Below are positions 1-11,122 of a DNA stretch of 64,000 bases, in pieces. Where the stretch lies: NCBI GenBank assembly GCA_947311845.1, contig CAMZMU010000055.1, forward strand, positions 25,383,369-25,447,368, given 5' to 3'. The notes below the pieces were generated by a model, which worked only from the letters and a program-made list of their open reading frames with translations, was not told the DNA's origin and ran no database searches. Every line of letters starts with the position of its first letter. The first letter of the stretch is position 1. Made by a program: the position numbers and the translations under genes. This DNA is from Poa pratensis. Taxonomy: Eukaryota > Streptophyta > Magnoliopsida > Poales > Poaceae.

Positions 1-525
1 GACGGGAATCGACGGATCTGTGCATATGTAATTAGGTGTGAGTTGGGTTAGCAGCCGGCGGTCGCCTTGGCGAGAGGAGGCACGCTCGGTGGTTGTTTTG
101 CAGGTGACGGTCCTCTTCCTCGACGTGGCGCTCCGCGGAGCTCCGGCGTCGACACCGTTGCCTACAGCGAGTACCGCGGCTCTGCGGAGCCGTTCGCTCG
201 TTTTCCCCCTTTCGCCGGAGGCCGCGGGACGGCGGATCTGGGCGCAAGAACACCGCGGATGCAGAGGCGCAGCGGCGGACGACGACGGCGTCTTCGGCGT
301 AGATCTTTCGAGATTTGTGCTCCGGCGACTTCCCGCCTGCTCTGGGGGCTCCGGATCCAAGGCGTCAAGCGGAGCTTGAGCAGCGCGCGCCACCGACAGC
401 GCTCGTCGTCTCCGCGTCGTCGAGTTGCACAAGGACGGGTTTGTATTTTCCTTTCTTTCGAGGTCCTTCGTGTAACTTGTCGCTGTAATCCTGTATTTGT
501 CATCGCAAAAAAAAAAAAAAAAAAA
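1..525 (+). repeat. 3' end of a retroposed sequence with A19 tail
   Basis: A GC-rich stretch (about 50-430) is followed by a T-rich trailer and an uninterrupted run of 19 A at 507-525. A genomic A tail on the + strand is the usual mark of target-primed reverse transcription, so this is probably the 3' end of a LINE, SINE or processed transcript whose 5' part lies outside the window. The overlapping open frames in all directions follow from GC content, and none shows a recognisable domain. The family is not identified. Confidence 0.4.
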
Positions 526-825
526 GAGATTTGGTAGCAACTCGATGGAAACAATATGAATTGAGTAGCAACATGCACGCTCGTGATTTTTTTTTACTTG
601 TGCACGCTCGTGAACTTACTAGGAGAACATTTGTCGGAAAGTGTCTTTGATGGAAACAAATATGAATTGATTTTTTTTTATTCATTCTGGGATATAAACA
701 CCATTGGCTTACATCCGAATTTTTCTTACTTTTACTAAAATTCTTAAAACATGATTTTTGATTATATTATAGTGGGAGCACTAAAACCCAGAGCCAATCT
801 CCACTCAACATTTGTTAGTTAATAC
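526..825. other. Intergenic, short imperfect duplications
   Basis: No gene is seen. Two motifs occur twice: GATGGAAACAA-TATGAATTGA near 543 and 649, and GCACGCTCGTGA near 578 and 602, with T runs between them. This looks like a local duplication. The last five bases (821-825, AATAC) are the left target site duplication of the LTR element that follows. Confidence 0.5.
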
Positions 826-974
826 TGTAGAATTATGAGATTGGCGGAATATGATGGATATTATTGAGCCTCATGGACGAAGTATAATAGGAGTATAATG
901 ACCGACTTGGAGTACAAGACAAGAACAAATCATATCTCTACCATATCTTTCCGTATCACAAATATACTCTAACA
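826..974 (-). repeat. 3' LTR of the outermost element (149 bp)
   Basis: This matches 19137-19289 along its length with scattered substitutions and small indels. The minus-strand reading starts TGTTAGAGTATA and ends TAATTCTACA. The polypurine tract lies immediately inside it. Confidence 0.87.
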
Positions 975-1109
975 TCCCCCCGCAGTCGTAGCGGCAGCGT
1001 CATGAACAACTTGAACGTCGCGGACGGTCAGACCGTAGAGAAACCGAAGCATGAATCCAGTGGCTGACATCCCCCCGCAGTAGGAGCGGGAACGTCGTGG
1101 ATGGTGTCG
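975..1109 (-). other. Duplicated polypurine-tract region
   Basis: The motif CATCCCCCCGCAGT (+ strand) occurs at the LTR boundary near 974 and again near 1069, each followed by a similar AGCGG-type stretch. On the coding strand these are two tandem purine tracts about 95 bp apart. Only the copy touching the LTR is correctly placed to prime plus-strand synthesis. Confidence 0.6.
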
Positions 1110-1114
1110 CAGCG

Positions 1115-1950
1115 TGATACGTCTCAAACGTATCTATAATTTTTGATATTCCATGTTGATATTATACCAATTGTTACATGTTTTACATACACTTCATATC
1201 ATTTTTATACATTTTCTGCGACTACCTATTAACAAGATGTCACAGTGCCAGTTCCTGTTTCCGCTGTTTTTGTATTTCAAAAAGCTGTTAAGGAAATATT
1301 CTCGAATTGGACGAAAATCAACGGAGGTCCTATTTCACCGACACGTCCACGGAGTCCAAAGGAGAGACGGAGAAGCGCCAGGAGGCGGCCACACCTGGGC
1401 TCGGCGCGGCCCCCCTGCCTGCCGCGCGGAGGGGGTGTGGGCCCCTCGGTGGCCTCCGATGCCGCCCTTTCGCCTATTTATTCCTCCCGTATGGAAAACC
1501 CTAAATACCCGAGTCATATACCACGAAAAGTTTCAGAGGCGCCGCCGTCGTCAACCCTAGCTCGGGAGGGTTCTGAATCTCTTCCTGGCACCCTGCCGGA
1601 GAGGGGGATCATCACCGGAGGGCTCTACATCACCATGCATGCCTCCGGAGTGATGCGTGAGTAGTTCATCCTTGGAGTACGGGTCCATAGCAGTAGCTAG
1701 ATGGTTGTCTCTCCACTTTATACTATCATGTTTAGATCTTGTGAGCTGCCTAACATGATCAAGATCATCTTATTGTAATGCTACATGTTGTGTTTGCTGG
1801 GATCCGATGAATATTGAGTACTATGATCAAGTTGATTATTAATCTATGTTACATGTTATTTATGATCTTGCATGCTCTCTGTTACTAGTAGATGTTTTGG
1901 CCAAGTAGATGTTTGTAACTCCAAGAGGGGGTATTTATGCTAGATAGTGG
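1115..1950 (+). repeat. 5' LTR of the middle element, first half
   Basis: This half begins TGATACGTCTC and is collinear with 15764-16604 of the 3' LTR. It is interrupted after AGTGG (1946-1950), the target duplication of the inner element, and resumes at 10181. Confidence 0.87.
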
Positions 1951-3595
1951 TGCTAGCTCTAAGTTGACGAGGGAATATCTCCCCGGCAACAGTGCCAGAA
2001 ACAATGCTTGTACGTCACACGTCAGTTGGGAACCCCAAGAGGAAGGTATGATGAGTGCAGCAGCAAGTTTTCCCTCAGTATGAAACCAAGGTTTAATCGA
2101 ACCAGTAGGAAAACGAGGTTTGCTTCGAAGGTGTTGGTGAAGGAGTGTAGTGCGGCGCAACACCAGGGATTCCGGTGCCAACGTGGAACCTGCACAACAC
2201 AATCAAATTACTTTGCCCCAACTTAACAGTGAGGTTGTCAATCTCACCGGCTTGCTGAAAACAAAGGGTTAAACGTATCGAATGGAAATGATGTTTGTTT
2301 GCATAAAACAGTAGAGAACAATGATTGCAGTAGATTGTATTTCAGATGTAAAAGAATGGACCGGGGTCCACAGTTCACTAGTGGTGTCTCTCCAATAAGA
2401 TAACTAACATGCTGGGTAAACAAATTACAGCTGGGCAATTGACAATTGATAAGTGCATATAACATGCATGTGTGAGCTGTGGTGTCTACTATGAGATTCA
2501 TTTGGGCATTACGACAAAGTACATAGACCGCTATCCAGCATGCATCTATGCCTAAATAGTCCACTTTCCGGTTAACATCCGTACCCCTTCCAGTATTAAG
2601 TTGCAAGCAACAGACAATTGCATTAAGTAATGTGCGTAATGTAAACAATACATTCATCCTTGAATAAAGCATTGCTGTTTTACCCCTAGTGGCAACAACA
2701 CATCTACAACCTTAGAACTTGCTGTCACTATCCCAGGTTAAATAGAGGTTGAACCCAACTATCATGCATAAATACCCCCTCTTGGAGTTACAAGTATTCA
2801 CTTGGCCAAGGCTTCAACAAGTAACGGAGAGCATGCAAGATCACAAATGACATAGACATGATAATATAATATTCAGCTCCACATAGGTATCAATATAAGT
2901 CAGATCCCAGCAAACACAACATGTAGCATTACAATAAGATGATCTTGATCATGATAGGCAGCTCACAAGATCTAAACATGATGGCACAAGTGGAGAAGAC
3001 AACCATCTAGCTACTGCTATGGACCCATAGTCCAAGGATGAACTACTCACGCATCACTCCGGAGGCGGGCATGGCGATGTAGAGCCCTCCGGTGATGATT
3101 CCCCTCTCCGGCAGGGTGCCGGGAAGAGCTTCAGAACCCCCCGAGTTAGGGTTGACGACGGCGGCGGCAGCGAATATGTTCTGGATGAAAGGCTCGGTGT
3201 TTTAGGGTTTTCACGTCTCGGGGAATAAATAGGCGAAGGGGCGATGTCGGCGGACCCCCGAGGGGCCCAAACCACAGGCGGCGCGGCTGGGCCCACTGCC
3301 GCGCCAGGTGGTTTGGCCACCTCGTGGCTCTCTTCGTCTCTCCTTCGGACTCCGTGTACGTGCTGGAAAAATAGGGACTTGGCCTTTTGTTTCGTGCAAT
3401 TCCGAGAATATTTCCAGAAGTAACTTTCTGAAACCAAAAACAGCAGAAAACAGGGAACTGGCACTGTGGCATCTTGTTAATAGGTTAGTCCCAGAAAATG
3501 CATAAAAGTGATATGAAGTGTATATAAAACATGTAGCAAATGGTATAATATAAGCATGGAACAGCAGAAATTATGGATACGTTGGAGACGTATCA
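1951..3595 (-). repeat. 3' LTR of the inner element
   Basis: 1645 bp, bounded TG...CA. On the minus strand it begins TGATACGTCTCCAACG and ends GAGCTAGCA. It matches 8529-10175 except at the extreme edge, one site near 2789, and a small cluster near 3303-3335. Confidence 0.92.
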
Positions 3596-6249
3596 AGCAT
3601 CCCCAAGCTTAGTTCTACTCGTCCTCGAGTAGGTAAAACGATAACAACAAATAATTTCTGAGGAGACATGCTTTCACACAATCTTGATCAATATATTGCA
3701 AGGCTCATGTCATGAATGAAGTGACTCAAAGCAATGATCTATAGTTTGCTAACAAATAGATAAAGAGTAAACAATGAATCATATAAGCAAAAACTTTTCA
3801 TGAATAGTACTTTCAAGACAAGCATCAAAAAGTTTTGCATAAGAGGTAACTCATAAAGCAATAGATTCAAAGTAAAAGGCATTGAAGCAACACAAAGGAT
3901 GATTAAGTTTCAGCATTGCTTTCAACTTGTAACATGTATATCTCATGGATAGTTGTCAACATAAAGCAATATAACAAGTGCAATAAGTAAATATGTAAGA
4001 ATCAATGCACACAAAGTTGACACAAGTGTTTGCTTCTAAGATAGAAAGGAGTAGGTAAACTGACTCAACATAAAGTAAAAGATAGGCCCTTCGCAGAGGG
4101 AAGCAGGGATTAAATCATGTGCTAGAGCTTTTTAAGTTTTCGAAAGCATATAGAGAGCACAAAATAAGTATTTGAGAGGTGTTTGTTGTTGTCAACGAAT
4201 GGTAGTGGGCACTCTAACCCCCTTGTCAACCAGACTTTCAAGAGCGGCTCCCATGAAGGACGTTATCTCTACCAGCAAGGTAGATCATCCCTCTTCTCTT
4301 TTGTTTACACATGTATTTTAGTTTCTTTATAGATGACACTCCTCCCAACCTTTTGCTTACACAAGCCATGGCTAACCGAATCCTCGGGTGCCTTCCAACA
4401 TTCACATACCATGGAGGAGTGTCTATTTGCAAATTAAGTTGCTTACTGATAAATCAGGGCAAAACATGTGAAGAGAATTATTAATGAAAGTTGTAATTAA
4501 TTGGGGCTGGGCACCCCGTTGCCAGCTCTTTTTGCAAATTATTGGATAAGCGGATGTATATGCCACTAGTCCATTGGTGAAAGTCTGTCAGAAGTAAATG
4601 ACAAGATTGAAAGATAAAACACCACATACTTCCTCATGAGCTATAAAACATTGACACAAATAAGGAGTAATAAAGTTTTGAATAGTTTAAAGGTAGCACA
4701 TGAAATATTTACTTGGAATGGCAGGAAATACCACATAGTAGGTAGGTATGGTGGACACAAATGGCATGGGTTTTGGCTCAAGTTTTGGATGCACGAGAAG
4801 CATTCCCTCTCAGTACAGAGTTTAGGCTAGCAAGGTTGTTTGAAGCAAACACAAGTATAAACCGGTACAGCAAGAATCACATAAAAACATATTGCAAGTA
4901 TTATAAGACTCTACACTGTCTTCCTTGTTGCTCAAACATTTTACCAGAAAATATCTAGACCTTAGAGAGAACAAATATGCATCCCAAGTCTCAACAAGCT
5001 CTACGGTAGTTCTCCACTACTAGGCTTTAACTACATGATGCAAGAGCTTAAACATGATCTACTTGAGAGCTCAAAACAATTGCAAAGCATCAAATCAAAC
5101 AAGACAATGATCTACAAGAATGCATATGTCTTTTCCAATACCAACTACTACATGTAGCATTTTCTTTCTTCCAAACAAACACCAATCAATTTATTTAAAC
5201 ATAAACTCTCCAAATGATAATATAATGCAGCAAGAGAGTATTTATAAACAAGTGCTAACAGCTCGAAGAGATGCATGAAAAACAGGAGCTAAAAGCACTG
5301 CAGTAGCTAGTTAAGAATACTCAACAAATATAAGTGAAGAACATGAGTATTCACATGAAAAAGCGGAGCGTGTCTCTCTCCCACACAAGGATTGCTAGGA
5401 TCCGAATTTATTCAAACAAAAACAAAAATAAAAACACACAGACGCTCCAAGTAAAGCGCATAAGATGTGAAAGAATTAAAATATAGTTTCACTAGAGATG
5501 ACCTGATAAGTTTGTTGATGAAGAAGGGGATGCCTTGGGCATCCCCAAGCTTAGACGCTTGAGTCTCTCTGAATATGGTTGGGATGAACCACGGGGGCAT
5601 CCCCAAGCTTAGGCTTTTCACTCTTCTTGATCACATAATATCACCCTTCTCGCTTGATCCTTGAAAACTTCCTTCACACCAAACTCAAGACAGTTCTCAT
5701 TAGAGGGTTAGTGCATAATCAAAAATTCTCATATTCTGTAATGATACAATCAATCCCAAAGCTTCTGGACATTAGCTACAGCCACCAATGCTTTGTGGAG
5801 CAAAGAAATCCACACAAACACAGTAAAAGAGCGAATGCAAAACAAAAGGCAGAATCTGTCAAAAACAGAACAGTCTGGAATGACGAATTTTTTCGAGGCA
5901 CTTAAGTTGCTCAGATGGATCTGGCCTAAAATAATGAAAGTTGCGTACATATCTCAGGAATATGCGTGATTTTTTCAGAATTTTTTGAATTTTCTACAGG
6001 GAGATAAGCTCAAATCCGTGACAGCTAAAAATCTGTCACTGCGCAGAAATCCAAATCTTGCATCAACTTTCAATATAGAACTTTACTTGGCACAACATTG
6101 CGATAAAATAAAGATACAAAGGAGTTGCTACAGAAGTAACAAAACTCCTTGACTCAAAGAAAACAAAAATAACAGCAAATAAAAACGATGGGTTGTCTCC
6201 CATAAGCGCTTTTCTTTAACGCCTTTCAGCTAGGCGCAGAAAGTGAAAA
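3596..6249 (-). other. Non-coding 3' interior of the inner element
   Basis: This is about 2.6 kb between the protease end and the 3' LTR. No frame of note is seen, and no RT, RNase H or integrase motif. The tract AAGCTTGGGGATGC (minus strand) is found at the LTR edge (3598-3611) and again near 5539 and 5598, so PPT-like sequence is repeated internally. Around 5526 it is part of a palindrome, GGGGATGCC-TTG-GGCATCCCC. The collinear region of the middle element (13214-15763) is also non-coding. Confidence 0.7.
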
Positions 6250-8343
6250 TCAAGTGTTGTCAAGAGAAGAAGCATCAACATCATAACTTGCTCTAACAAT
6301 AGAGTCAAAAGGTAACTTCATTCTCTTCCTAGGGAAGTGTTCCATACCTTTCTTGAGAGGAAATTGGTACCTTATATTACCTTCTTTCATATCAATGATG
6401 GCACCAACAGTTCGAAGAAAAGGTCTTCCCAAAACAATAGGACAAGATGCATTGCATTCAATATCCATAACAATAAAATCAACGGGGACAAGGTTATTGT
6501 TTACTGTAATAAAAACATCATTAACTCGCCCCAAAGGTTTCTTCATAGCATTATCAGCGAGAAAAACATCCAAATAACAATGTTCCAAAGGTGGCAAATC
6601 AAGAATATCATAAAGCTTCTTGGGCAAAACCGAAATACTTGCACCAAGATCACACAAGGCATTGCAATCAAAATCATTCACCTTTACCTTAATGATGGGT
6701 TCCCAACCATCTTCTAATTTCCTAGGAATAGAAGCTTTAAGTTTCAACTTCTCCTCCCTAGCTTGCAAAAGAGCATTTGTAATATGCTTTGTAAAAGCCA
6801 AATTAATAGTGCTAGCATTGGGACTTCTAGCTAATTTTTGCAAGAACATAATAACTTCAGAGATGTTACAATCATCAAAATCAAAATCATTATTGTCAAT
6901 GGTGGTGGAACCATTGTCTCCAATAGTTTGAAAAATTTCAGCACTTTTATCAGAAAAAGTTTCAGCAGTTTTAGGCAATTTCAAACGCTTTGCAGAAGTA
7001 GTAGAGACATTACCAACACCAATAACATTACCATCAATAGTAGGAGGCTTACTAGCATGTGAAACATTAGCATTACTAGTGGTGGTGATAGTACAAACTC
7101 TAACTATACTATTCTCTTTTTCAAGTTCTTCCTCTTTTTCCCACCTAGCATGCAATTCAGCCAACATCCTAATATTATTATCAATTCGAACTTGGATGGC
7201 ATTTGCTGTAGCAAATGACTTAGTATCTTTAACTTCATTAGGCATAACTTTCAGTTTTAGAATTTCAACATCATGAGCAAGACTATCAACTTTAGAAGCA
7301 AGATCATCAATTTTTTCAAACTTTTCCTCAACAGTTTTATTGAAAGCTTTTTGTGTGCTAATAAATTCTTTAAGCATAGCTTCAAGATCAGAGGACACAC
7401 TTCTATTGTTGCTGTAGGAATTACCATAAGAATTGCCATAACCATTTGAAGGATAAGGCTTATAGTTGTTGCTACCAAAATTATTCCTATAAGCATTGTT
7501 GTTGAAGTTGTTGTTTTTAATGAAGTTTACATCAACATGCTCTTCTTGAGCAACCAATGAAGCTAAAGGAACATTATTAGGATCAACATGAGATCTACCA
7601 TTCACAAGCATAGACATAATAGCATCAATCTTATCACTCAAAGAGGAGGTTTCTTCAACAGAATTTACCTTCTTACCTTGAGGAGCTCTTTCGGTGTGCC
7701 ATTCGGAATAGTTGATCATCATATCATCAAGTAGCTTTGTTGCTGCACCTAAAGTGATGGACATAAAGGTTCCTCCAGAGGCTGAATCCAATAAGTTCCT
7801 TGAGGAAAAATTTAATCCTGCATAAAAGGTTTGGATGATCATCCAAGTAGTCAGTCCATGAGTGGGACAATTCTTCACCAAAGATTTCATTCTTTCCCAA
7901 GCTTGAGCAACATGTTCATTATCAAGTTGTTTAAAATTCATAATGCTACTTCTCAAGGATATAATCTTAGCAGGAGGATAATATTTCCCTATGAAAGCAT
8001 CTTTGCATTTTGTCCAAGAATCAATACTATTTCTAGGCAAAGAAAGCAACCATTCTTTAGCTCTTCCTCTCAAGGAGAAAGGAAAAAGTTTCAGTTTTAT
8101 AATATCCCCATCCATATCCTTATACTTTTGCATTTCACAAAGTTCAACAAAGTTATTAAGATGGGCAGCAGCATCATCAGTACTAACACCAGAAAATTGC
8201 TCTTTCATAACAAGATTTAATAGAGCAGGTTTAATTTCATAAAATTCTGCTGTAGAAGCAGGTGGAGCAATAGGAGTGCATATGAAATCATTGTTGTTTG
8301 TGCTAGTGAAGTCACACAACTTAGTGTTCTCAGGAGTACTCAT
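6250..8343 (-). CDS. Athila-like gag-aspartic protease polyprotein, intact
   Basis: An open reading frame of about 697 residues, starting at the ATG at 8343 (MSTPENTK); an in-frame ATG six codons upstream is also possible. Residues about 60-170 match the plant retrotransposon gag domain (GRAKEWL, then AWERMKSLVKNCP). A central Asn/Tyr-rich region (about residues 275-320) has no CCHC zinc knuckle. A coiled-coil-like stretch follows. The C-terminal part is a retropepsin-like protease with active-site motif LCDLGASISVLP and flap and second motifs ending in VLGRPFLRTVGA. DLG instead of DTG is common in this lineage. The frame ends after the protease, so the product could form particles and cleave itself but needs RT and integrase from elsewhere. 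The lack of stops fits the very similar LTRs. Confidence 0.9.
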   Translation of the reverse strand: MSTPENTKLCDFTSTNNNDFICTPIAPPASTAEFYEIKPALLNLVMKEQFSGVSTDDAAAHLNNFVELCEMQKYKDMDGDIIKLKLFPFSLRGRAKEWLLSLPRNSIDSWTKCKDAFIGKYYPPAKIISLRSSIMNFKQLDNEHVAQAWERMKSLVKNCPTHGLTTWMIIQTFYAGLNFSSRNLLDSASGGTFMSITLGAATKLLDDMMINYSEWHTERAPQGKKVNSVEETSSLSDKIDAIMSMLVNGRSHVDPNNVPLASLVAQEEHVDVNFIKNNNFNNNAYRNNFGSNNYKPYPSNGYGNSYGNSYSNNRSVSSDLEAMLKEFISTQKAFNKTVEEKFEKIDDLASKVDSLAHDVEILKLKVMPNEVKDTKSFATANAIQVRIDNNIRMLAELHARWEKEEELEKENSIVRVCTITTTSNANVSHASKPPTIDGNVIGVGNVSTTSAKRLKLPKTAETFSDKSAEIFQTIGDNGSTTIDNNDFDFDDCNISEVIMFLQKLARSPNASTINLAFTKHITNALLQAREEKLKLKASIPRKLEDGWEPIIKVKVNDFDCNALCDLGASISVLPKKLYDILDLPPLEHCYLDVFLADNAMKKPLGRVNDVFITVNNNLVPVDFIVMDIECNASCPIVLGRPFLRTVGAIIDMKEGNIRYQFPLKKGMEHFPRKRMKLPFDSIVRASYDVDASSLDNT

Positions 8344-8503
8344 TTTGAAAAACAAAATCAAACTGAATTAAACAAGTAACTAATTTTTTTGTGTTTTTGA
8401 TAAAGAGAGCAAACAAGACTAAATAAAAATAAACTAAGCAAGACAAATAACAAAGTAAAGAGATTGGGTGTGAGAGACTCCCCTTGCAGAAGCAATTCGG
8501 TTT

Positions 8504-8521
8504 TCCCCGGCAACGGCGCCA
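8504..8521 (-). promoter_or_regulatory. Primer binding site, Asp tRNA (inner element)
   Basis: The minus-strand sequence TGGCGCCGTTGCCGGGGA pairs with the 3' end of plant Asp(GTC) tRNA including CCA. It lies seven bases inside the 5' LTR edge. Confidence 0.85.
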
Positions 8522-8528
8522 GAAAACG

Positions 8529-10175
8529 TGTTGGCTCTAAGTTGACGAGGGAATATCTCCCCGGCAACAGTGCCAGAAACAATGCTTGTACGTCACACGT
8601 CAGTTGGGAACCCCAAGAGGAAGGTATGATGAGTGCAGCAGCAAGTTTTCCCTCAGTATGAAACCAAGGTTTAATCGAACCAGTAGGAAAACGAGGTTTG
8701 CTTCGAAGGTGTTGGTGAAGGAGTGTAGTGCGGCGCAACACCAGGGATTCCGGTGCCAACGTGGAACCTGCACAACACAATCAAATTACTTTGCCCCAAC
8801 TTAACAGTGAGGTTGTCAATCTCACCGGCTTGCTGAAAACAAAGGGTTAAACGTATCGAATGGAAATGATGTTTGTTTGCATAAAACAGTAGAGAACAAT
8901 GATTGCAGTAGATTGTATTTCAGATGTAAAAGAATGGACCGGGGTCCACAGTTCACTAGTGGTGTCTCTCCAATAAGATAACTAACATGCTGGGTAAACA
9001 AATTACAGCTGGGCAATTGACAATTGATAAGTGCATATAACATGCATGTGTGAGCTGTGGTGTCTACTATGAGATTCATTTGGGCATTACGACAAAGTAC
9101 ATAGACCGCTATCCAGCATGCATCTATGCCTAAATAGTCCACTTTCCGGTTAACATCCGTACCCCTTCCAGTATTAAGTTGCAAGCAACAGACAATTGCA
9201 TTAAGTAATGTGCGTAATGTAAACAATACATTCATCCTTGAATAAAGCATTGCTGTTTTACCCCTAGTGGCAACAACACATCTACAACCTTAGAACTTGC
9301 TGTCACTATCCCAGGTTAAATAGAGGTTGAACCCAACTATCATGCATAAATACCCCCTCTTGGAGTCACAAGTATTCACTTGGCCAAGGCTTCAACAAGT
9401 AACGGAGAGCATGCAAGATCACAAATGACATAGACATGATAATATAATATTCAGCTCCACATAGGTATCAATATAAGTCAGATCCCAGCAAACACAACAT
9501 GTAGCATTACAATAAGATGATCTTGATCATGATAGGCAGCTCACAAGATCTAAACATGATGGCACAAGTGGAGAAGACAACCATCTAGCTACTGCTATGG
9601 ACCCATAGTCCAAGGATGAACTACTCACGCATCACTCCGGAGGCGGGCATGGCGATGTAGAGCCCTCCGGTGATGATTCCCCTCTCCGGCAGGGTGCCGG
9701 GAAGAGCTTCAGAACCCCCCGAGTTAGGGTTGACGACGGCGGCGGCAGCGAATATGTTCTGGATGAAAGGCTCGGTGTTTTAGGGTTTTCACGTCTCGGG
9801 GAATAAATAGGCGAAGGGGCGATGTCGGCGGACCCCCGAGGGGCCCAAACCACAGGCGGCGCGGCTGGGCCCACTGCCGCGCCGCCATGGTTTGGCCACC
9901 TCGTGGCTCTCCTTCGTCTCTCCTTCGGACTCCGTGTACGTGCTGGAAAAATAGGGACTTGGCCTTTTGTTTCGTGCAATTCCGAGAATATTTCCAGAAG
10001 TAACTTTCTGAAACCAAAAACAGCAGAAAACAGGGAACTGGCACTGTGGCATCTTGTTAATAGGTTAGTCCCAGAAAATGCATAAAAGTGATATGAAGTG
10101 TATATAAAACATGTAGCAAATGGTATAATATAAGCATGGAACAGCAGAAATTATGGATACGTTGGAGACGTATCA
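8529..10175 (-). repeat. 5' LTR of the inner element
   Basis: 1647 bp, near-identical to 1951-3595. It ends at GACGTATCA directly before the target duplication AGTGG at 10176-10180. Confidence 0.92.
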
Positions 10176-10180
10176 AGTGG

Positions 10181-10913
10181 GTTCATGCCTCCAGTAATCT
10201 AGGCGAGTGACAGCAACGTCTAAGATTGTGGATGTGTTGTTGCCAGTAGGGATAACATAACAATGCTATGTCTACGGTCATATGTATTTGTTTACATTAC
10301 GCACATTACTTAATGCGATTATCCGTTGCTTGCAACTTAATACCAACGGGGGACAAGGATGTTAACCTGACGGTGGATTATTAGTCATAGATGCGGTTGG
10401 ATAACGGTCTATGTATCTTGTCGTAATGCCCAATTAAATATCATGGTAGTCATCTTGTCATTTATATGCATTGTCATGCGCTCACTATTTTATCAATTGC
10501 CCAGCTGTAATTTGTTTACCCAACATGTTATTTATCTTTATGGAGAGACACCACTAGTGAACTGTGCACCCCGGTCCATTCTTTTACACTGATAAAACCA
10601 CCAACTGCAAACAATTGTTCTCTTTTACTTCCTGCAATTAAATACTATTTTCCACACCATACGTTTAATCCTTTGTTACAGCAAGCCAAGAAGACTGACA
10701 ACCTTCCTGTTTCGTTGGGGCAAAATAGTTTGATTGTGTTGTGTGCAGGTTCCACGTTGGTGATCGAGCAACGACGCCAGCAACAACCTTCTGAAGTGCT
10801 CCTACTCACCTAGATCTGACAACCTTGGTTTCTTACTGAGGGAAAACTTGCTGCTGCACTACTTCATACCTTCCTCTTGGGGTCTCCCAACGAACGTGTG
10901 TTTCACGTCATCA
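10181..10913 (+). repeat. 5' LTR of the middle element, second half
   Basis: Collinear with 16606-17338 of the 3' LTR at a few percent divergence. It ends CACGTCATCA, ten bases before the Asp-tRNA primer site. Confidence 0.88.
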
Positions 10914-10923
10914 AGCTATTTTT

Positions 10924-10941
10924 TGGCGCCGTTGCCGGGGA
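10924..10941 (+). promoter_or_regulatory. Primer binding site, Asp tRNA (middle element)
   Basis: TGGCGCCGTTGCCGGGGA, the same primer complement as in the inner element, in + orientation. Confidence 0.85.
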
Positions 10942-11122
10942 GATAGAAGACTTCAGCAAGGGGAGTCTCACGCTTCCAATCTCTTTACTTTGTTTTTGTC
11001 TTGCTTAGTTTACTTTTATTTTATCTTGTTTGTTTTTAATTATCAAAAACACAAAAAAATTAGTTACTTGCATCTAGTTTATTTTCGAATTGTTATTTTC
11101 TGTCCTGTTTTAATTTGCTAAA

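Larger units (their letters stand above)
1951..10175 (-). mobile_element. Young Athila-like LTR retrotransposon inserted inverted into a relative's LTR (inner layer)
   Basis: The LTRs at 1951-3595 and 8529-10175 are almost identical; I count only about four substitutions and a few small indels. The 5-bp duplication AGTGG flanks it (1946-1950 and 10176-10180). On the minus strand the element reads 5' LTR (10175 to 8529), Asp-tRNA primer site (8521-8504), gag-protease (8343 to 6250), about 2.6 kb of non-coding sequence, a polypurine tract next to 3596, and the 3' LTR. The polymerase region is missing. The LTR resembles that of the element it split, so both belong to one family or to close subfamilies, in opposite orientation. 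Confidence 0.92.

Noticed and set aside
4238..5950. Small frames in the inner Athila-like interior as an env-like gene
   Set aside because: All under 90 residues with no membrane-protein pattern, and not conserved in frame with the middle element.
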